From Candidatus Ruminimicrobiellum bubulum (GTDB lineage: Bacteria; Elusimicrobiota; Endomicrobiia; Endomicrobiales; Endomicrobiaceae), in NCBI GenBank assembly GCA_017651625.1, contig JAGCCP010000006.1, forward strand, positions 1 through 64,000: a stretch of DNA of 64,000 nt, read 5' to 3'. Position 1 is the stretch's first letter; each line of letters opens with the position of its first letter. Position numbers and translations under genes: made by a program. Shown here piece after piece: positions 34,544 to 43,606 of this stretch. A model generated the notes under the pieces. That model did not search any database, had not been told where the DNA came from, and saw nothing but the letters and a program-made list of their open reading frames with translations.

Positions 34544-34567
34544 TATTAAAATAAATAATTATTTTTA
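34531..34567. terminator. Weak AT-only hairpin between convergent genes
   Basis: The perfect ten-base inverted repeat aattatttat (34531-34540) / ataaataatt (34551-34560) spans the stop of the second RND gene and is followed by atttttaa. It is stable only weakly but is the only candidate terminator between the convergent genes. Confidence 0.4.
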
Positions 34568-35041
34568 AGCAGCCTGTTTTTGTTTGTTTTTATCTTCTTT
34601 TTTCTTTTTGAGGTGTTTTAAATATTCCGGAAATGTTACAATTCCCAAATCTCTTTTTCTTTCTTTATCGTAGATTCTAACGAATGCACCGTAACTCTTT
34701 GCCAGTTCTATTTTTTCTAAATTGTCTGATATTTGATCATCAAACCATGCTGAAGCAATAATATCATTTTCGATTCTTTTAGTTTTGGTTAAAGATACAA
34801 TTTCAGTTCTTAGTATTTTTTTAATGTCATCAATTACCGGAGTACCTTCTTTAAAAACTACGTATAAAACTACAGGATAATTTTTATTGTATTGTTTTAT
34901 TTGAACCTGATAAGTTTCTCTGTCTATTGTTGTTACAGGTGTGTCATCTTGTTTTTGAACAGTACTCTCGTTCTCCGCAAAACAGAAAGTCGGTAATATA
35001 AATAAAGTAAATATAAAAATACTTTTAATAAAAATTTTCAT
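34565..35041 (-). CDS. Small secreted/periplasmic protein downstream of aroK
   Basis: A 158-residue protein with a clear signal peptide (MKIFIKSIFIFTLFILPTFCFA, cleaved before Glu), a mixed alpha/beta middle ('YPVVLYVVFKEGTPVIDDIKK', 'IIASAWFDDQ', 'YGAFVRIYDKERKRDLGIVTFPEYL') and a Lys-rich C-terminus. The middle looks like a small exported alpha/beta domain, but I recognise no family. The start overlaps the aroK stop (ATGA), so it is the last gene of the mlaF-mlaD-radA-aroC-aroK unit. Nothing in its sequence links it to aromatic biosynthesis. Confidence 0.75.
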   Translation of the reverse strand: MKIFIKSIFIFTLFILPTFCFAENESTVQKQDDTPVTTIDRETYQVQIKQYNKNYPVVLYVVFKEGTPVIDDIKKILRTEIVSLTKTKRIENDIIASAWFDDQISDNLEKIELAKSYGAFVRIYDKERKRDLGIVTFPEYLKHLKKKKEDKNKQKQAA

Positions 35042-35559
35042 TTTAAAATATCCTTTACGAGTTTATGTTCCAATATTTTTTTTACAACTTGTTCCGGAGA
35101 TAAATTGTCCGTGTTTATTGCAAAATCGCATTGCTGATATGCCTTTTGTCTTTGAGCCAATAATTTTTTTATTCCGTCGAACGGATTTGTCATTTGTTTT
35201 ATTAAGGGTCTTGTATCGTATTCATATAATCTTTTAAATATGTGTTCGGGCGATGCATACAAGTTTATTATTATTCCGTTTCTGTTTAAATTTTTAACGT
35301 TTGCCGGATTAACAACAACTCCACCGCCGCAAGAAATAACACTATCTTCAAGATTAGATATTAATGCTATAGTTTCGGTTTCAAATTCTCTGAATTTAGG
35401 TTCACCTATTTTTTTAAAAATTTCTTTTATCGATGCACCTAACTTTTCTTCAATTATTTGGTCCGTGTCAAAAAATTGTCTGTGTAATTCTTCAGCTAAC
35501 AACTGTCCGACAGTTGTTTTGCCTGTTCCCATAAACCCCGTCAAAACAATATTTTTCAT
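35038..35559 (-). CDS. aroK: Shikimate kinase
   Basis: A 173-residue protein of usual length. Walker A is GFMGTGKTT (residues 8-16). The shikimate-binding Asp lies in DTDQIIEEKLGASI, Arg in GEPKFREFETE, the CGGGVV loop follows, and the lid Arg is in YDTRPLI. It phosphorylates shikimate in the pathway to chorismate. The start shares one base with the aroC stop (TAATG), so the two pathway genes are coupled. Confidence 0.96.
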   Translation of the reverse strand: MKNIVLTGFMGTGKTTVGQLLAEELHRQFFDTDQIIEEKLGASIKEIFKKIGEPKFREFETETIALISNLEDSVISCGGGVVVNPANVKNLNRNGIIINLYASPEHIFKRLYEYDTRPLIKQMTNPFDGIKKLLAQRQKAYQQCDFAINTDNLSPEQVVKKILEHKLVKDILK

Positions 35560-36716
35560 TATATTATTTGTATCCTTGATACATAAGATTTATAATTGTT
35601 TTTCATGTCTTCCAAACAATCTCCGCCGAACTTTTCCACCATTGCTCTTGCAAGTTCAAAAGCAACAGCGGCTTCTCCTACTATACCTGCTGCAGGAACG
35701 GCACAAACATCGCTTCTTACGGCTTCTGCTTTTTCAACTTTTTTTGTATCTATATTTACGGATTTTAACGGTTTGGATAATGACGGAATCGGTTTCATTG
35801 TACAAGATATCTCTATGTTTTCTCCGTTAGTCATACCGCCTTCGGTTCCGCCTGCCCTGTTTGTAGTTCTGTAAAAACCTTTTTTATTTGAATAGAAAAT
35901 TTCGTCGTGAGAAGCAGAACCTAAAGTTGTTGCAAATTTTGTACCCATACCGACTTCTACTGCTTTAATTGCTTGAATAGACATTAAACTTTGTGCAAGT
36001 CTTCCGTCGAGTTTTAAATCCCATTGAGTATGGCTTCCCAATCCTATAGGAACATTTTCAGCGATAACTCTGAATTTTCCACCTAAAGTGTCACCCTTAG
36101 AACTTGCTTGTCTTATTACTTGAATCATTTTTTTTGATGCTGCTTTATCCGGACATCTTACAAAAGACATTTCAGCCAAATGTTGAATTTGTGATTTATC
36201 TATACCCGACAATTTTGCCGAAACTTTTCCTATAGTTTCAACGTAAGAATAAATATTTATTCCGAACTCTTTTAATAATTCTCTGCAAACAGCACCTACA
36301 GCAACTCTTGCAGCGGTTTCTCTTGCGGAAGCTCTTTCTAAAATGTTTCTGAAATCATCTACACCGTATTTCATAAGACCTGCCAAATCCGCATGACCGG
36401 GTCTCGGTTTTTTTAAGTGCTTGCCGTCAATATCTACACTTGTGGGTGACATTACCGACTGCCAATTTTCCCAATCTCTGTTAAAAATAAAAAGAGTTAT
36501 CGGTGAGCCCATAGATTTTGCATATCTTACTCCGGACAAAATATGAACCTGGTCTGTTTCTATATTCATTCTTTGCCCTCTTCCATACCCTTTTTGTCTT
36601 CTTGCAAGATCTACGTCTATATCTTCGGTGTTTATATTAAGTCCTGCAGGAATACCTTCAAGTATTGCCACTATTCCCTGACCATGTGATTCGCCTGCTG
36701 TTGAAAATCTTATCAT
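35559..36716 (-). CDS. aroC: Chorismate synthase
   Basis: A 385-residue protein starting MIRFSTAGESHGQG, the family's N-terminal signature. Other conserved blocks are present: RRQKGYGRGQRM, GSPI, RPGHADLAGLMKYG, RASARETAARVAVGA, and NRAGGTEGGMTNGENI for FMN and substrate binding. It makes chorismate from 5-enolpyruvylshikimate-3-phosphate. A clear AGGAG site precedes the ATG. It lies 17 bases after radA and is directly coupled to aroK. Confidence 0.97.
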   Translation of the reverse strand: MIRFSTAGESHGQGIVAILEGIPAGLNINTEDIDVDLARRQKGYGRGQRMNIETDQVHILSGVRYAKSMGSPITLFIFNRDWENWQSVMSPTSVDIDGKHLKKPRPGHADLAGLMKYGVDDFRNILERASARETAARVAVGAVCRELLKEFGINIYSYVETIGKVSAKLSGIDKSQIQHLAEMSFVRCPDKAASKKMIQVIRQASSKGDTLGGKFRVIAENVPIGLGSHTQWDLKLDGRLAQSLMSIQAIKAVEVGMGTKFATTLGSASHDEIFYSNKKGFYRTTNRAGGTEGGMTNGENIEISCTMKPIPSLSKPLKSVNIDTKKVEKAEAVRSDVCAVPAAGIVGEAAVAFELARAMVEKFGGDCLEDMKNNYKSYVSRIQII

Positions 36717-36733
36717 TTTATATCTCCTAAAAA

Positions 36734-38104
36734 TTATCGTATTGCTTGTATTGCACTATGAACATTTGTTACACCGATAATTTCAATTTTACCTTTATAA
36801 TTTAAACTCTTTAAATTGCTTTTAGGTATTATAGCTTTTTTAAATCCTAACTTTTCGGCTTCGGTTAATCTTTCTCTTATTTGAGATACCGCTCTTACCT
36901 CTCCGGCAAGTCCTACTTCGCCGAAAATAACCGTTTTATCGGGACAAACAACTCCGTTGTTTGCCGAAGCTATTGCACATGCTATAGCTAAATCCGATGC
37001 TGTTTCTTTTATTTTTATACCGCCTACAACATTTATAAACACATCTTGATTGTCGAGCGGTATACCAATTCTTTTTTCAAGAACGGCAATAATTATTATT
37101 ACTCTGTTCAAATCGTATCCGGAAACCATTCTTCTCGGTAATCCGAAATTTGTTCTTGCAACAAGAGACTGAATTTCTATGAGTAACGGTCTTGTCCCTT
37201 CTATTGAAGTTGTTATTACATTTCCTGCAACCGTATTGGAATTTTCACTTAAAAATATCATCGAAGGGTTAGCAACTTCGCAAAGACCGTTAGCTTTCAT
37301 TTCAAAAATTCCTATTTCACTTGTAGGTCCGAACCTGTTCTTATATGCTCTTAAAATCCTATATATTTGTTGCTTTTCGTTTTCAAAATATAAAACGGTA
37401 TCAACAATATGTTCCAAAATTCTCGGACCTGCCAAATCACCGTCTTTAGTTACGTGTCCCAATATAAAAACCGTTATATGTTGAGATTTTGCTATTCTTA
37501 AAAGTTCCGCCGAACATTCTCTAACTTGTCCTACCGATCCCGGAGCAGACGTAAATTCCGGATGATAAGTTGTTTGTATTGAATCTATAACCAAAAATTT
37601 CGGTTGTATCTTATTTATAGCCGAAACTATATTTTCGAGATTTGTTTCGGAAGCAAGAAAAATATTATCCTTTGAAATATTTAATCTTTCCGCTCTGGAT
37701 TTTACTTGTGAAAGAGATTCTTCTCCCGATATATATAATACTGTTCCTACTTTAGAAAGAGCTCCGGAAATCTGTAACATTAATGTGGATTTCCCTATGC
37801 CCGGTGCACCGCCAAGCAAAGTTAAAGAACCTGGAACGATTCCTCCGCCTATCATGTGGTCGAATTCTTTAATTCCGGTCTTTATTCTTTCAAAGCTTTT
37901 AACCGCAACATCGTTTAACGGAAACGTGCCTGAAGAAAATCCTGTTAACTGTCTTGTTGATTGATTTGAAGATAAAATCGGTTCTTGTTTTTCTTCTACG
38001 AAGGTGTTCCACTTTGAACATCCCGGACACTTTCCTAACCATTTCGGAGATTCATAACCGCAACTTTGACATACAAATACTGTTTTAACTTTTTTAGATT
38101 TCAT
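36734..38104 (-). CDS. radA: DNA repair protein RadA (Sms)
   Basis: A 456-residue protein with the three RadA parts: an N-terminal C4 zinc finger (Cys12, Cys15, Cys26, Cys29), a RecA-like ATPase with Walker A GGAPGIGKST (residues 98-107) and the RadA-specific KNRFG motif in AYKNRFGPTSEIG, and a C-terminal Lon-like domain ending in 'IIGVTNVHSAIQAIR'. It promotes branch migration in recombinational repair. Its ATG is six bases after the MCE gene's stop and lacks a clear Shine-Dalgarno sequence, so translation probably depends on coupling. Confidence 0.97.
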   Translation of the reverse strand: MKSKKVKTVFVCQSCGYESPKWLGKCPGCSKWNTFVEEKQEPILSSNQSTRQLTGFSSGTFPLNDVAVKSFERIKTGIKEFDHMIGGGIVPGSLTLLGGAPGIGKSTLMLQISGALSKVGTVLYISGEESLSQVKSRAERLNISKDNIFLASETNLENIVSAINKIQPKFLVIDSIQTTYHPEFTSAPGSVGQVRECSAELLRIAKSQHITVFILGHVTKDGDLAGPRILEHIVDTVLYFENEKQQIYRILRAYKNRFGPTSEIGIFEMKANGLCEVANPSMIFLSENSNTVAGNVITTSIEGTRPLLIEIQSLVARTNFGLPRRMVSGYDLNRVIIIIAVLEKRIGIPLDNQDVFINVVGGIKIKETASDLAIACAIASANNGVVCPDKTVIFGEVGLAGEVRAVSQIRERLTEAEKLGFKKAIIPKSNLKSLNYKGKIEIIGVTNVHSAIQAIR

Positions 38105-38109
38105 ATTTT

Positions 38110-39459
38110 TTATTTCGAACTTGCCGCCGCTATACCTGCAACACCGAATATACTTGCAAGATCTTCATCGGTAACTTTAAGTTTAATGTACGGCATAACG
38201 TTTGTTTTTGTAAGTGTGTCTTCAACTTGAACACCGACATATAACCAGTTGAAGATGCCGAGTCTTGCACCAAGCACAATATTCGGCTTATCTCTGTCGG
38301 GATCATCTTTCTTGGCTGTTTCTGTTCTGAATATTGCTTCTGCATTAATATAAAGTCTTCTCATAGGACCATATATCTTATCAAACGGAGACCAACCTAC
38401 ACCCACACCGCCTTTACTTCTCATAACACCGCCATAAGCTTCAAAGTTTTCCGATCTGAAGCCCATGAGAGCATCAATCTTGTTCATGTTGTTTCGTTCA
38501 AATTCATCATCTTCGTTTGTATAATTACCGATATTGTTTATACCGATATAATAGAATTTATGATTTGTCGGTCTAAATCTGATACCGAAATCGTTACGAT
38601 ATTTTTCGTTTCTTGTATCAAATTTACCCATGTATTCCCAATCGATTTCAAGTTTTTTAGTTCTGGATACAAACTGTTGTAACTGTTCAACAGTAACCTT
38701 AATATCACTAACGGTATTTTTAATTTCGCCGGCCATTTCTTCATCGTTTATCAATGTGGAAATTGTTCCGTCACCTTCGCTTATCTTTGTTACCAACTCA
38801 TTAATCTTTTCTGAAACTTTTTTGAGTTCAAGAACAATATCTCTTATATCTTGTTTGTTCTGTTGAGTTATACTATACAAGTCGGAAGAAAAGTTTTTGA
38901 AATTATCAATAACTTGTCCGATTTGTTTTTCTTTATCTGAAATTGTTTTACTTACTTTTTTAAGATTTTCTACTGTATCGTAAAGATTTTGGAAGAAATC
39001 TTTGTTTAAGCCGCTGGAAGCATTACCCAAAACTTCATCAACTTTTTTCACTGCATTTTCTATCAAATCTTCAAGAGATGCTGTCTTTGCGGCATTAACA
39101 GTTCCTCCGGGTTCTATAACACTGTTTGTAGGAGTTCCCTGAGTAAGTTCTATATATTTTGTTCCTATTATACCCATAGAAATTATTTTTGCTGTTGCAT
39201 CGGAATACAATGTTATTTTTCTGTCTATAACAAGTACTACTTTTGCTCTACCGTTTTCCAAAATAATATTTTTTATATTTCCTACATCAACACCGGAAAT
39301 TTTTACCTTAGATTTTTTTGGAAGACCGGCAGTATTTTCAAAATAAGTGTTAACAATATACTTTGATGTTAAGCTGTAATTGCCCAACATCATTATTGTT
39401 ATAAGAACAGCTATTATACCTATTGTTACAAAAATTCCAAGTTTTAATTCGTTAGACAC
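38110..39459 (-). CDS. MCE (MlaD-like) protein with C-terminal barrel-like domain
   Basis: A 449-residue protein starting at GTG behind AAGGGG. One membrane anchor (about residues 7-27) is followed by a single MCE domain (about 35-115: 'VNTYFENTAGLPKKSKVKISGVDVGNI', 'IGTKYIELTQG'). Then come a long helical/coiled-coil region (about 125-270) and a 170-residue C-terminal part with alternating strands ('FYYIGINNIGNYTNE', 'AYGGVMRSKGGVGVGWSP', 'NIVLGARLGIFNWLYVGVQ') that reads like an outer-membrane barrel. One polypeptide could thus reach from the inner to the outer membrane. Ordinary MlaD is about 180 residues and lacks this tail. The neighbouring ATPase gene supports a lipid-transport role. 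The barrel call is inference. Confidence 0.85.
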   Translation of the reverse strand: MSNELKLGIFVTIGIIAVLITIMMLGNYSLTSKYIVNTYFENTAGLPKKSKVKISGVDVGNIKNIILENGRAKVVLVIDRKITLYSDATAKIISMGIIGTKYIELTQGTPTNSVIEPGGTVNAAKTASLEDLIENAVKKVDEVLGNASSGLNKDFFQNLYDTVENLKKVSKTISDKEKQIGQVIDNFKNFSSDLYSITQQNKQDIRDIVLELKKVSEKINELVTKISEGDGTISTLINDEEMAGEIKNTVSDIKVTVEQLQQFVSRTKKLEIDWEYMGKFDTRNEKYRNDFGIRFRPTNHKFYYIGINNIGNYTNEDDEFERNNMNKIDALMGFRSENFEAYGGVMRSKGGVGVGWSPFDKIYGPMRRLYINAEAIFRTETAKKDDPDRDKPNIVLGARLGIFNWLYVGVQVEDTLTKTNVMPYIKLKVTDEDLASIFGVAGIAAASSK

Positions 39460-39631
39460 GAGAACCCCTTGTTATAGTTTATAGTTTATAGTTTAACTGC
39501 CGAAGATTTGAGGATTTGAAGATTGGATGATTGGAAGTTCAAATGTAAAATTTGCTTCGCAAATTTTGATATTATTTAATTTTCTGTTTTGCCTTCCATT
39601 CTTCTAATCTTCTATTCTTCTATTCTTCTAA
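39460..39631. repeat. Intergenic hairpin and micro-repeats between mlaF and MCE genes
   Basis: This gap holds three tandem 'atagttt' words (39474-39494), a run of 'gaagatttgaggatttgaag'-like words, a perfect nine-base hairpin AAAATTTGC-TTC-GCAAATTTT at 39547-39567, and 'ttcttctattcttctattc' words at 39599-39630. There is no T-run, so it is not a classical terminator. A related hairpin lies at the hisG stop. Confidence 0.6.
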
Positions 39632-40420
39632 CTAATGCATCGTAAAAGACATTTCAACCGGTATCGGCCCTACACTTGAACCGTCAACAAACTGCTTTAA
39701 CATTTTATCGTTAACCGATTTAGGGTTAGCAATAGTCTGTTTTAGTTTTTCTACCGTTCCTTCAAAAATCACTTTACCCAAATACAACATTATTATTCTA
39801 TCCGCTATTTTATAAGCGGAATTCATATCATGAGTAACAACAATAGATGATACTTTTAATTCTTTCTTTAAATGAATTATAAGTTCACCTATAACGTCGG
39901 ACATTATCGGGTCAAGACCGGTTGTAGGCTCATCATAAAAAATATATTTCGGCTGATAAGCTATAGACCTTGCAAGTCCAACCCTTTTTTTCATACCACC
40001 GCTCAGAGCGGACGGTTTTAATTTTTCTATATCCGAACTTAATCCTACCATATTCAAACAAGCAGAAACTCTTTTTTTCATCTCTTCTTCGGATAAATTT
40101 GTAAGATTTTTCATTCCGAAAGAAACATTTTCTTCTATTGTCAAAGAATCAAATAACGCCGCTTCTTGAAACAAAAACCCAATCTTCTTTTGAATCTCAC
40201 GAAGATTCTTTTTATCTGTTTTTGTTACATCTATGCCGTCGATAATAATTTTACCGGAATCCGGTTTTATAAGTCCTACGAGATTTTTAAGTAAAATACT
40301 TTTTCCCGTTCCGGATCCGCCTATGATAACAAGTGTTTCACCATCTTTAACTTCAAGGCTTACACCTTGTAACACTTTTTTAGTTTCAAAAGATTTATAT
40401 AAATTTTCAACCTTTATCAT
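39632..40420 (-). CDS. mlaF: MlaF-like ABC transporter ATPase
   Basis: A 262-residue ATPase with Walker A GGSGTGKS, the signature ALSGGMKKRVGLARSI, Walker B KYIFYDEPTTGLDP and the switch His in VVTHDM. The SGGM-KRVGLARAI form and the MCE gene next door point to the Mla/Mkl lipid-transport subfamily. It should power lipid movement between the membranes. A short C-terminal extension ends in 'GPIPVEMSFTMH'. The usual MlaE permease gene is not adjacent on either side and must lie elsewhere if present. The ATG has no Shine-Dalgarno sequence and sits nine bases after a -10 box. Confidence 0.9.
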   Translation of the reverse strand: MIKVENLYKSFETKKVLQGVSLEVKDGETLVIIGGSGTGKSILLKNLVGLIKPDSGKIIIDGIDVTKTDKKNLREIQKKIGFLFQEAALFDSLTIEENVSFGMKNLTNLSEEEMKKRVSACLNMVGLSSDIEKLKPSALSGGMKKRVGLARSIAYQPKYIFYDEPTTGLDPIMSDVIGELIIHLKKELKVSSIVVTHDMNSAYKIADRIIMLYLGKVIFEGTVEKLKQTIANPKSVNDKMLKQFVDGSSVGPIPVEMSFTMH

Positions 40421-40429
40421 ATCTTGAAT

Positions 40430-40458
40430 ATTTTATAATTTTTATATTGATTTTCCAA
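40430..40458 (-). promoter_or_regulatory. Candidate promoter of the mlaF operon (near-leaderless)
   Basis: On the minus strand, TTGGAA (40458-40453), a 17-base spacer and TAAAAT (40435-40430). Only nine bases separate the -10 box from the mlaF ATG, and no ribosome-binding site is visible. Confidence 0.55.
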
Positions 40459-40469
40459 TATGTTAATAA

Positions 40470-40500
40470 AAAAAACGAGAAGAAAATTCTTCTCGTTTTA
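40470..40500 (-). terminator. Intrinsic terminator of gltX-DUF1844 unit
   Basis: A near-perfect stem AAAACGAGAAGAA / TTCTTCTCGTTTT is followed on the minus strand by a T-run. Its apex 'GAAGAAAATTCTTC' recurs in other terminators of this window. Confidence 0.9.
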
Positions 40501-40520
40501 TCGTTATTTATAAATTGCTT

Positions 40521-40841
40521 TTACTTTTTTTCTTCTTGTTTTTCTTCTACTTTTGGTTGTTCTTCTGTTTTAGGTGTATCACCTTTAGCAACTTCGTCAG
40601 CATAGTTTATTTGCAAATTGGAAATTGTATCTTCCAACAATTTTTCTTCTGTTTTAGTTAAGTTGCCTTTAGTTTTATCTTTTAACATCAAAAGCATATC
40701 GATAGTTACTTGTGCGGATTTTAAATCTTTATGCATTTTTCCGTCGATTTGGCTTGGGATTTTGCCCATTTGTTGCCAACATGCGGAAGCAAACATAGAT
40801 ATTAAACTGAATAAATGTTGATTAAGTTCTTTAGGATCCAT
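40521..40841 (-). CDS. DUF1844 family protein
   Basis: A 106-residue protein. Residues 8-75 match the DUF1844 pattern as I know it: 'LFSLISMFASACWQQMGKIPSQIDG', 'DLKSAQVTIDMLLMLKDKTKGNLTKTEEKLLEDTISNLQINY'. The last 25 residues are a charged Glu/Lys tail. The function of the family is unknown. It begins 14 bases after gltX and ends at a strong terminator, forming a two-gene unit with it. Confidence 0.88.
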   Translation of the reverse strand: MDPKELNQHLFSLISMFASACWQQMGKIPSQIDGKMHKDLKSAQVTIDMLLMLKDKTKGNLTKTEEKLLEDTISNLQINYADEVAKGDTPKTEEQPKVEEKQEEKK

Positions 40842-40855
40842 CTTTAAGTACCTCT

Positions 40856-42331
40856 TTATTTAAAAAATTTATCAATTGTAATCTGTATTCTTTTTAATAC
40901 TTCGTCTTTTCCCATAACTTCCATCATATGGAAAAGGCTTGGACCTTGTGTTCTTCCGGAAATTGCAACTCTTATCGGATGGAACACTTTACCGTTACTG
41001 AAACCTAACTCTACCGCCAAATCTCTTGCATATTTTTCAAGAGCTTCCGGTGAAAAATCTTGTTGGTTAGGTAATCTTTTTAATGTTTCTTCCAATACAA
41101 CTTTAGAACTGTCTTTTTTAGTTTCGGATAACAAAACTTTTGATACTGCTTGTTCATCAAAAGATAATTCTTTAAAGAAGAAATCTACAAGTCCCGGAAT
41201 ATCTTTTAACAATTTTATTTTTTCATGTTCCAAAGAAATTGCTTTTTTTAGTAACTCTCTGTCCCAATCTTTTATTAAATCCTGTTGGTTTGTATATTCT
41301 ATCCAATCTATAAACAAATCATAAATTTCCTGGTCGGATTTATTTCTTATATATTCTCCGTTCATCCATAACAACTTTGAAGGATCAAATGTTGCAGGGC
41401 TTGAATTACATCTGTCCAAAGAAAAATTTTCTATTAAACTGTTACCGAAAAATAATTGTTGGCTGTCTTCGGTTGACCAACCCAAAAGTGCCAAATAGTT
41501 TATTAAAGCATCTTGTAAATAACCTTCTTTTCTGTATTCGAGAACAGAAGTGTGTCCGTGTCTTTTTGAAAGTCTTGCACCGTCGGAACCAAGTATCATG
41601 GATAAATGTGCAAATGTAGGCGGTTCCCAACCTAAAGCTTTAAATATGTGAATTTGTCTGGGTGTATTTGAAATGTGATCATCGCCTCTTATTACATGAG
41701 ACATTTCCATTAAGTGATCATCTATTACACAAGCAAAATTGTATGTAGGAACACCGTTAGCTTTCATCAAAACGAAATCGTCAAGTAAAGCATTTTCAAA
41801 ACTTACGTGTCCTCTAACGATATCGTCAAACTCTATCTTACCTTCTTTAGGCATTCTAAATCTTATAACCGCTGTTCTTCCCTGCTTTTCGTATTCTTCC
41901 TGTTGTTCTTTAGTTAAATTTGCACAATGTCCGTTATATTTAGGTGGCTGTTTCGCAAGTCTTGCCTGTTCTCTCATTTTCTCTACTTCTTCCGGGGTAC
42001 AATAACATTTATATGCGTAACCTTTTTCTAACAAGATATCTATATATTTTTGGTATATACCTTGCTCTTTTCTTTTCATCTGATAATATGGAGCATACTT
42101 TTCAAGCTCGTTTCCCGGACCTTCGTCCCAGTTGAGTTTCAACCATTTCATTGCATTTATAATAATGCCCGTTGAAGCATCCGTAGATCTTGCTTCATCC
42201 GTATCTTCTATTCTAAGTATAAATGTTCCTTTTTCTTTTTTTGCAAAAAGATAATTAAATAATGCAGTTCTTACTCCGCCTATATGTAAATCGCCTGTAG
42301 GTGAAGGTGCAAAACGTACCCTGATACTCAT
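40856..42331 (-). CDS. gltX: Glutamyl-tRNA synthetase
   Basis: The start is ATG 42331, directly after AGGAGAAATAAA. An upstream in-frame ATG at 42376 lies in the promoter and is rejected. The product is 491 residues of normal length. The class I signature is [13 protein letters not shown], and [10 protein letters not shown], the KMSKS-like loop ARLSKRHG, and '[10 protein letters not shown]' are present. It charges tRNA(Glu), and possibly tRNA(Gln) if the organism uses the GatCAB route, which cannot be judged here. The last anticodon-binding part ('[16 protein letters not shown]') is intact. Confidence 0.97.
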   Translation of the reverse strand: MSIRVRFAPSPTGDLHIGGVRTALFNYLFAKKEKGTFILRIEDTDEARSTDASTGIIINAMKWLKLNWDEGPGNELEKYAPYYQMKRKEQGIYQKYIDILLEKGYAYKCYCTPEEVEKMREQARLAKQPPKYNGHCANLTKEQQEEYEKQGRTAVIRFRMPKEGKIEFDDIVRGHVSFENALLDDFVLMKANGVPTYNFACVIDDHLMEMSHVIRGDDHISNTPRQIHIFKALGWEPPTFAHLSMILGSDGARLSKRHGHTSVLEYRKEGYLQDALINYLALLGWSTEDSQQLFFGNSLIENFSLDRCNSSPATFDPSKLLWMNGEYIRNKSDQEIYDLFIDWIEYTNQQDLIKDWDRELLKKAISLEHEKIKLLKDIPGLVDFFFKELSFDEQAVSKVLLSETKKDSSKVVLEETLKRLPNQQDFSPEALEKYARDLAVELGFSNGKVFHPIRVAISGRTQGPSLFHMMEVMGKDEVLKRIQITIDKFFK

Positions 42332-42360
42332 TTTATTTCTCCTAAAATAAATATGTATAG

Positions 42361-42399
42361 TTTGTATATTATACAAAATATTTCGATATATGTTATAAT
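42361..42399. promoter_or_regulatory. Divergent promoter region with perfect palindrome
   Basis: On the plus strand, an extended -10 TGTTATAAT (42391-42399) serves the barrel gene. On the minus strand, TATAAT (42373-42368) serves gltX. The latter lies inside a perfect 8-1-8 palindrome TTTGTATA-T-TATACAAA (42361-42377), a possible operator. Neither -35 box is good. Confidence 0.5.
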
Positions 42400-42433
42400 C
42401 TCAATGATAAATGTTTTTTAAGGAGTCGTTATA

Positions 42434-43477
42434 ATGAAAAAACTTTTTTTGTCGGTAAGTCTTATTATGTTGTTATCTGCAGTATCATCGTTTGCAATGG
42501 GTGCATTTCCGAGAAAACAAGTGCCTGTTGCGGCATTATCCGGAGCATACTCCAATCAAACAAATGTAACTAAAAACTCGTTCAACAATATGGAACTTAC
42601 AAGAATAAAAACACAAGAACAACAGGAAGATAAAAAAAGTATTTTGGATGGTGTTTTTTTAAATGTTTACGGTAACACGGAAAAGGTTGAAACCAAGGGT
42701 TACAATCGTATAGAAGGAAAAGTCGATAACGATGTGTACGGGACAATAGCAGGAGTGGATTTAGCAATAAATAAAAATACCACGGCACAAGTGTATTTAG
42801 GTTATATGGGTTCTAAACAAAAATATCAAGAATACTGCCCGGATGGATTTGGTGGTGGAGAATCTACAAATGTTAGTATGTCTCAAAAAGCTTTTGTTTT
42901 CGGTTTAGGCGGTATGTGGACAAAAGAATCTTATTTTGTCGAAGCCGGATTAAATATTGCCAAAAATCAATTAGAATTAAACCACGAAACCAATACAGGT
43001 GATACTGAAACATTAAATTATTCCGTAGCGGTAAAAGGCGGATATGATATCAAAGTAGGTAAAAACTTTATAATTCAACCGAATTTGATGTTGATTTATT
43101 TAAGAATGGATACAAAAGATATAAATCTTTTTGTGTTTGATGATGGATTTGTCGGAGACTATGTTAACATTAATTCACATACGGACAATATAAAATTTTT
43201 TCATATAGAACCTGCCGTTAAAGCTAAATTTGATTGGATAAACGGATGGACACCTTATGCAGTAGTATCTGCGGCATTCAATGATTGTAAAGTTTCATCA
43301 AAGAACACTGAAGATAGAAATAATCCAGATTTGGAAATTGATACATATTATGAAGCAAGTATCGGTATAGAAAAAGCATTTAATAAACTTCCGTTAAGTG
43401 GGTATGTTCAGGTTATAGGAACAACAGGTTCTAAAGAAGGTATAGGATTTGATATAGGTGCAAAATATTCCTTTTAA
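42434..43477 (+). CDS. Autotransporter-type outer membrane beta-barrel protein without passenger
   Basis: A 347-residue protein starting behind AAGGAG with a signal peptide (MKKLFLSVSLIMLLSAVSSFA). After a short linker, alternating strands run to a C-terminal Phe preceded by 'GIGFDIGAKYSF', the outer-membrane sorting signature. Segments 'GTIAGVDLAINKNTTAQVYLGYMGSKQ', 'GKNFIIQPNLMLIYL' and 'WINGWTPYAVVSAAFN' closely parallel the C-terminal barrel of the large autotransporter at 44313-48023, so the two are paralogues. The passenger is reduced to about 50 residues, so it may be a stand-alone porin-like barrel or a remnant. A terminator follows. Confidence 0.85.
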   Translation: MKKLFLSVSLIMLLSAVSSFAMGAFPRKQVPVAALSGAYSNQTNVTKNSFNNMELTRIKTQEQQEDKKSILDGVFLNVYGNTEKVETKGYNRIEGKVDNDVYGTIAGVDLAINKNTTAQVYLGYMGSKQKYQEYCPDGFGGGESTNVSMSQKAFVFGLGGMWTKESYFVEAGLNIAKNQLELNHETNTGDTETLNYSVAVKGGYDIKVGKNFIIQPNLMLIYLRMDTKDINLFVFDDGFVGDYVNINSHTDNIKFFHIEPAVKAKFDWINGWTPYAVVSAAFNDCKVSSKNTEDRNNPDLEIDTYYEASIGIEKAFNKLPLSGYVQVIGTTGSKEGIGFDIGAKYSF

Positions 43478-43502
43478 TTTAGAATTTATATGTAAAAAGC
43501 AA

Positions 43503-43540
43503 TAAAAAGCGAGAAGAAAAAATCTTTTCGCTTTTTTTAT
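43503..43540 (+). terminator. Intrinsic terminator after the barrel gene
   Basis: The stem AAAAGCGAGAAG / CTTTTCGCTTTT (one G-T pair) is followed by seven T. It shares the 'GCGAGAAGAAAA' flavour of the other terminators. Confidence 0.88.
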
Positions 43541-43549
43541 GAAACTTTT

Positions 43550-43579
43550 TTGATGCTTATTTTGTCCAAATATTATAAA
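43550..43579 (+). promoter_or_regulatory. Candidate promoter for the His-rich protein gene
   Basis: TTGATG (43550) and TATAAA (43574) have an 18-base spacer. It rules out the in-frame ATG at 43550 as a start and supports the ATG at 43607. Confidence 0.55.
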
Positions 43580-43606
43580 ATGAATATAACAAAGGGGGGA
43601 AATAAA

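Noticed and set aside
42332-42376. Longer gltX start at 42376
   Set aside because: The extra codons lie in the promoter region, and the canonical N-terminus with AGGAGA site begins at 42331.
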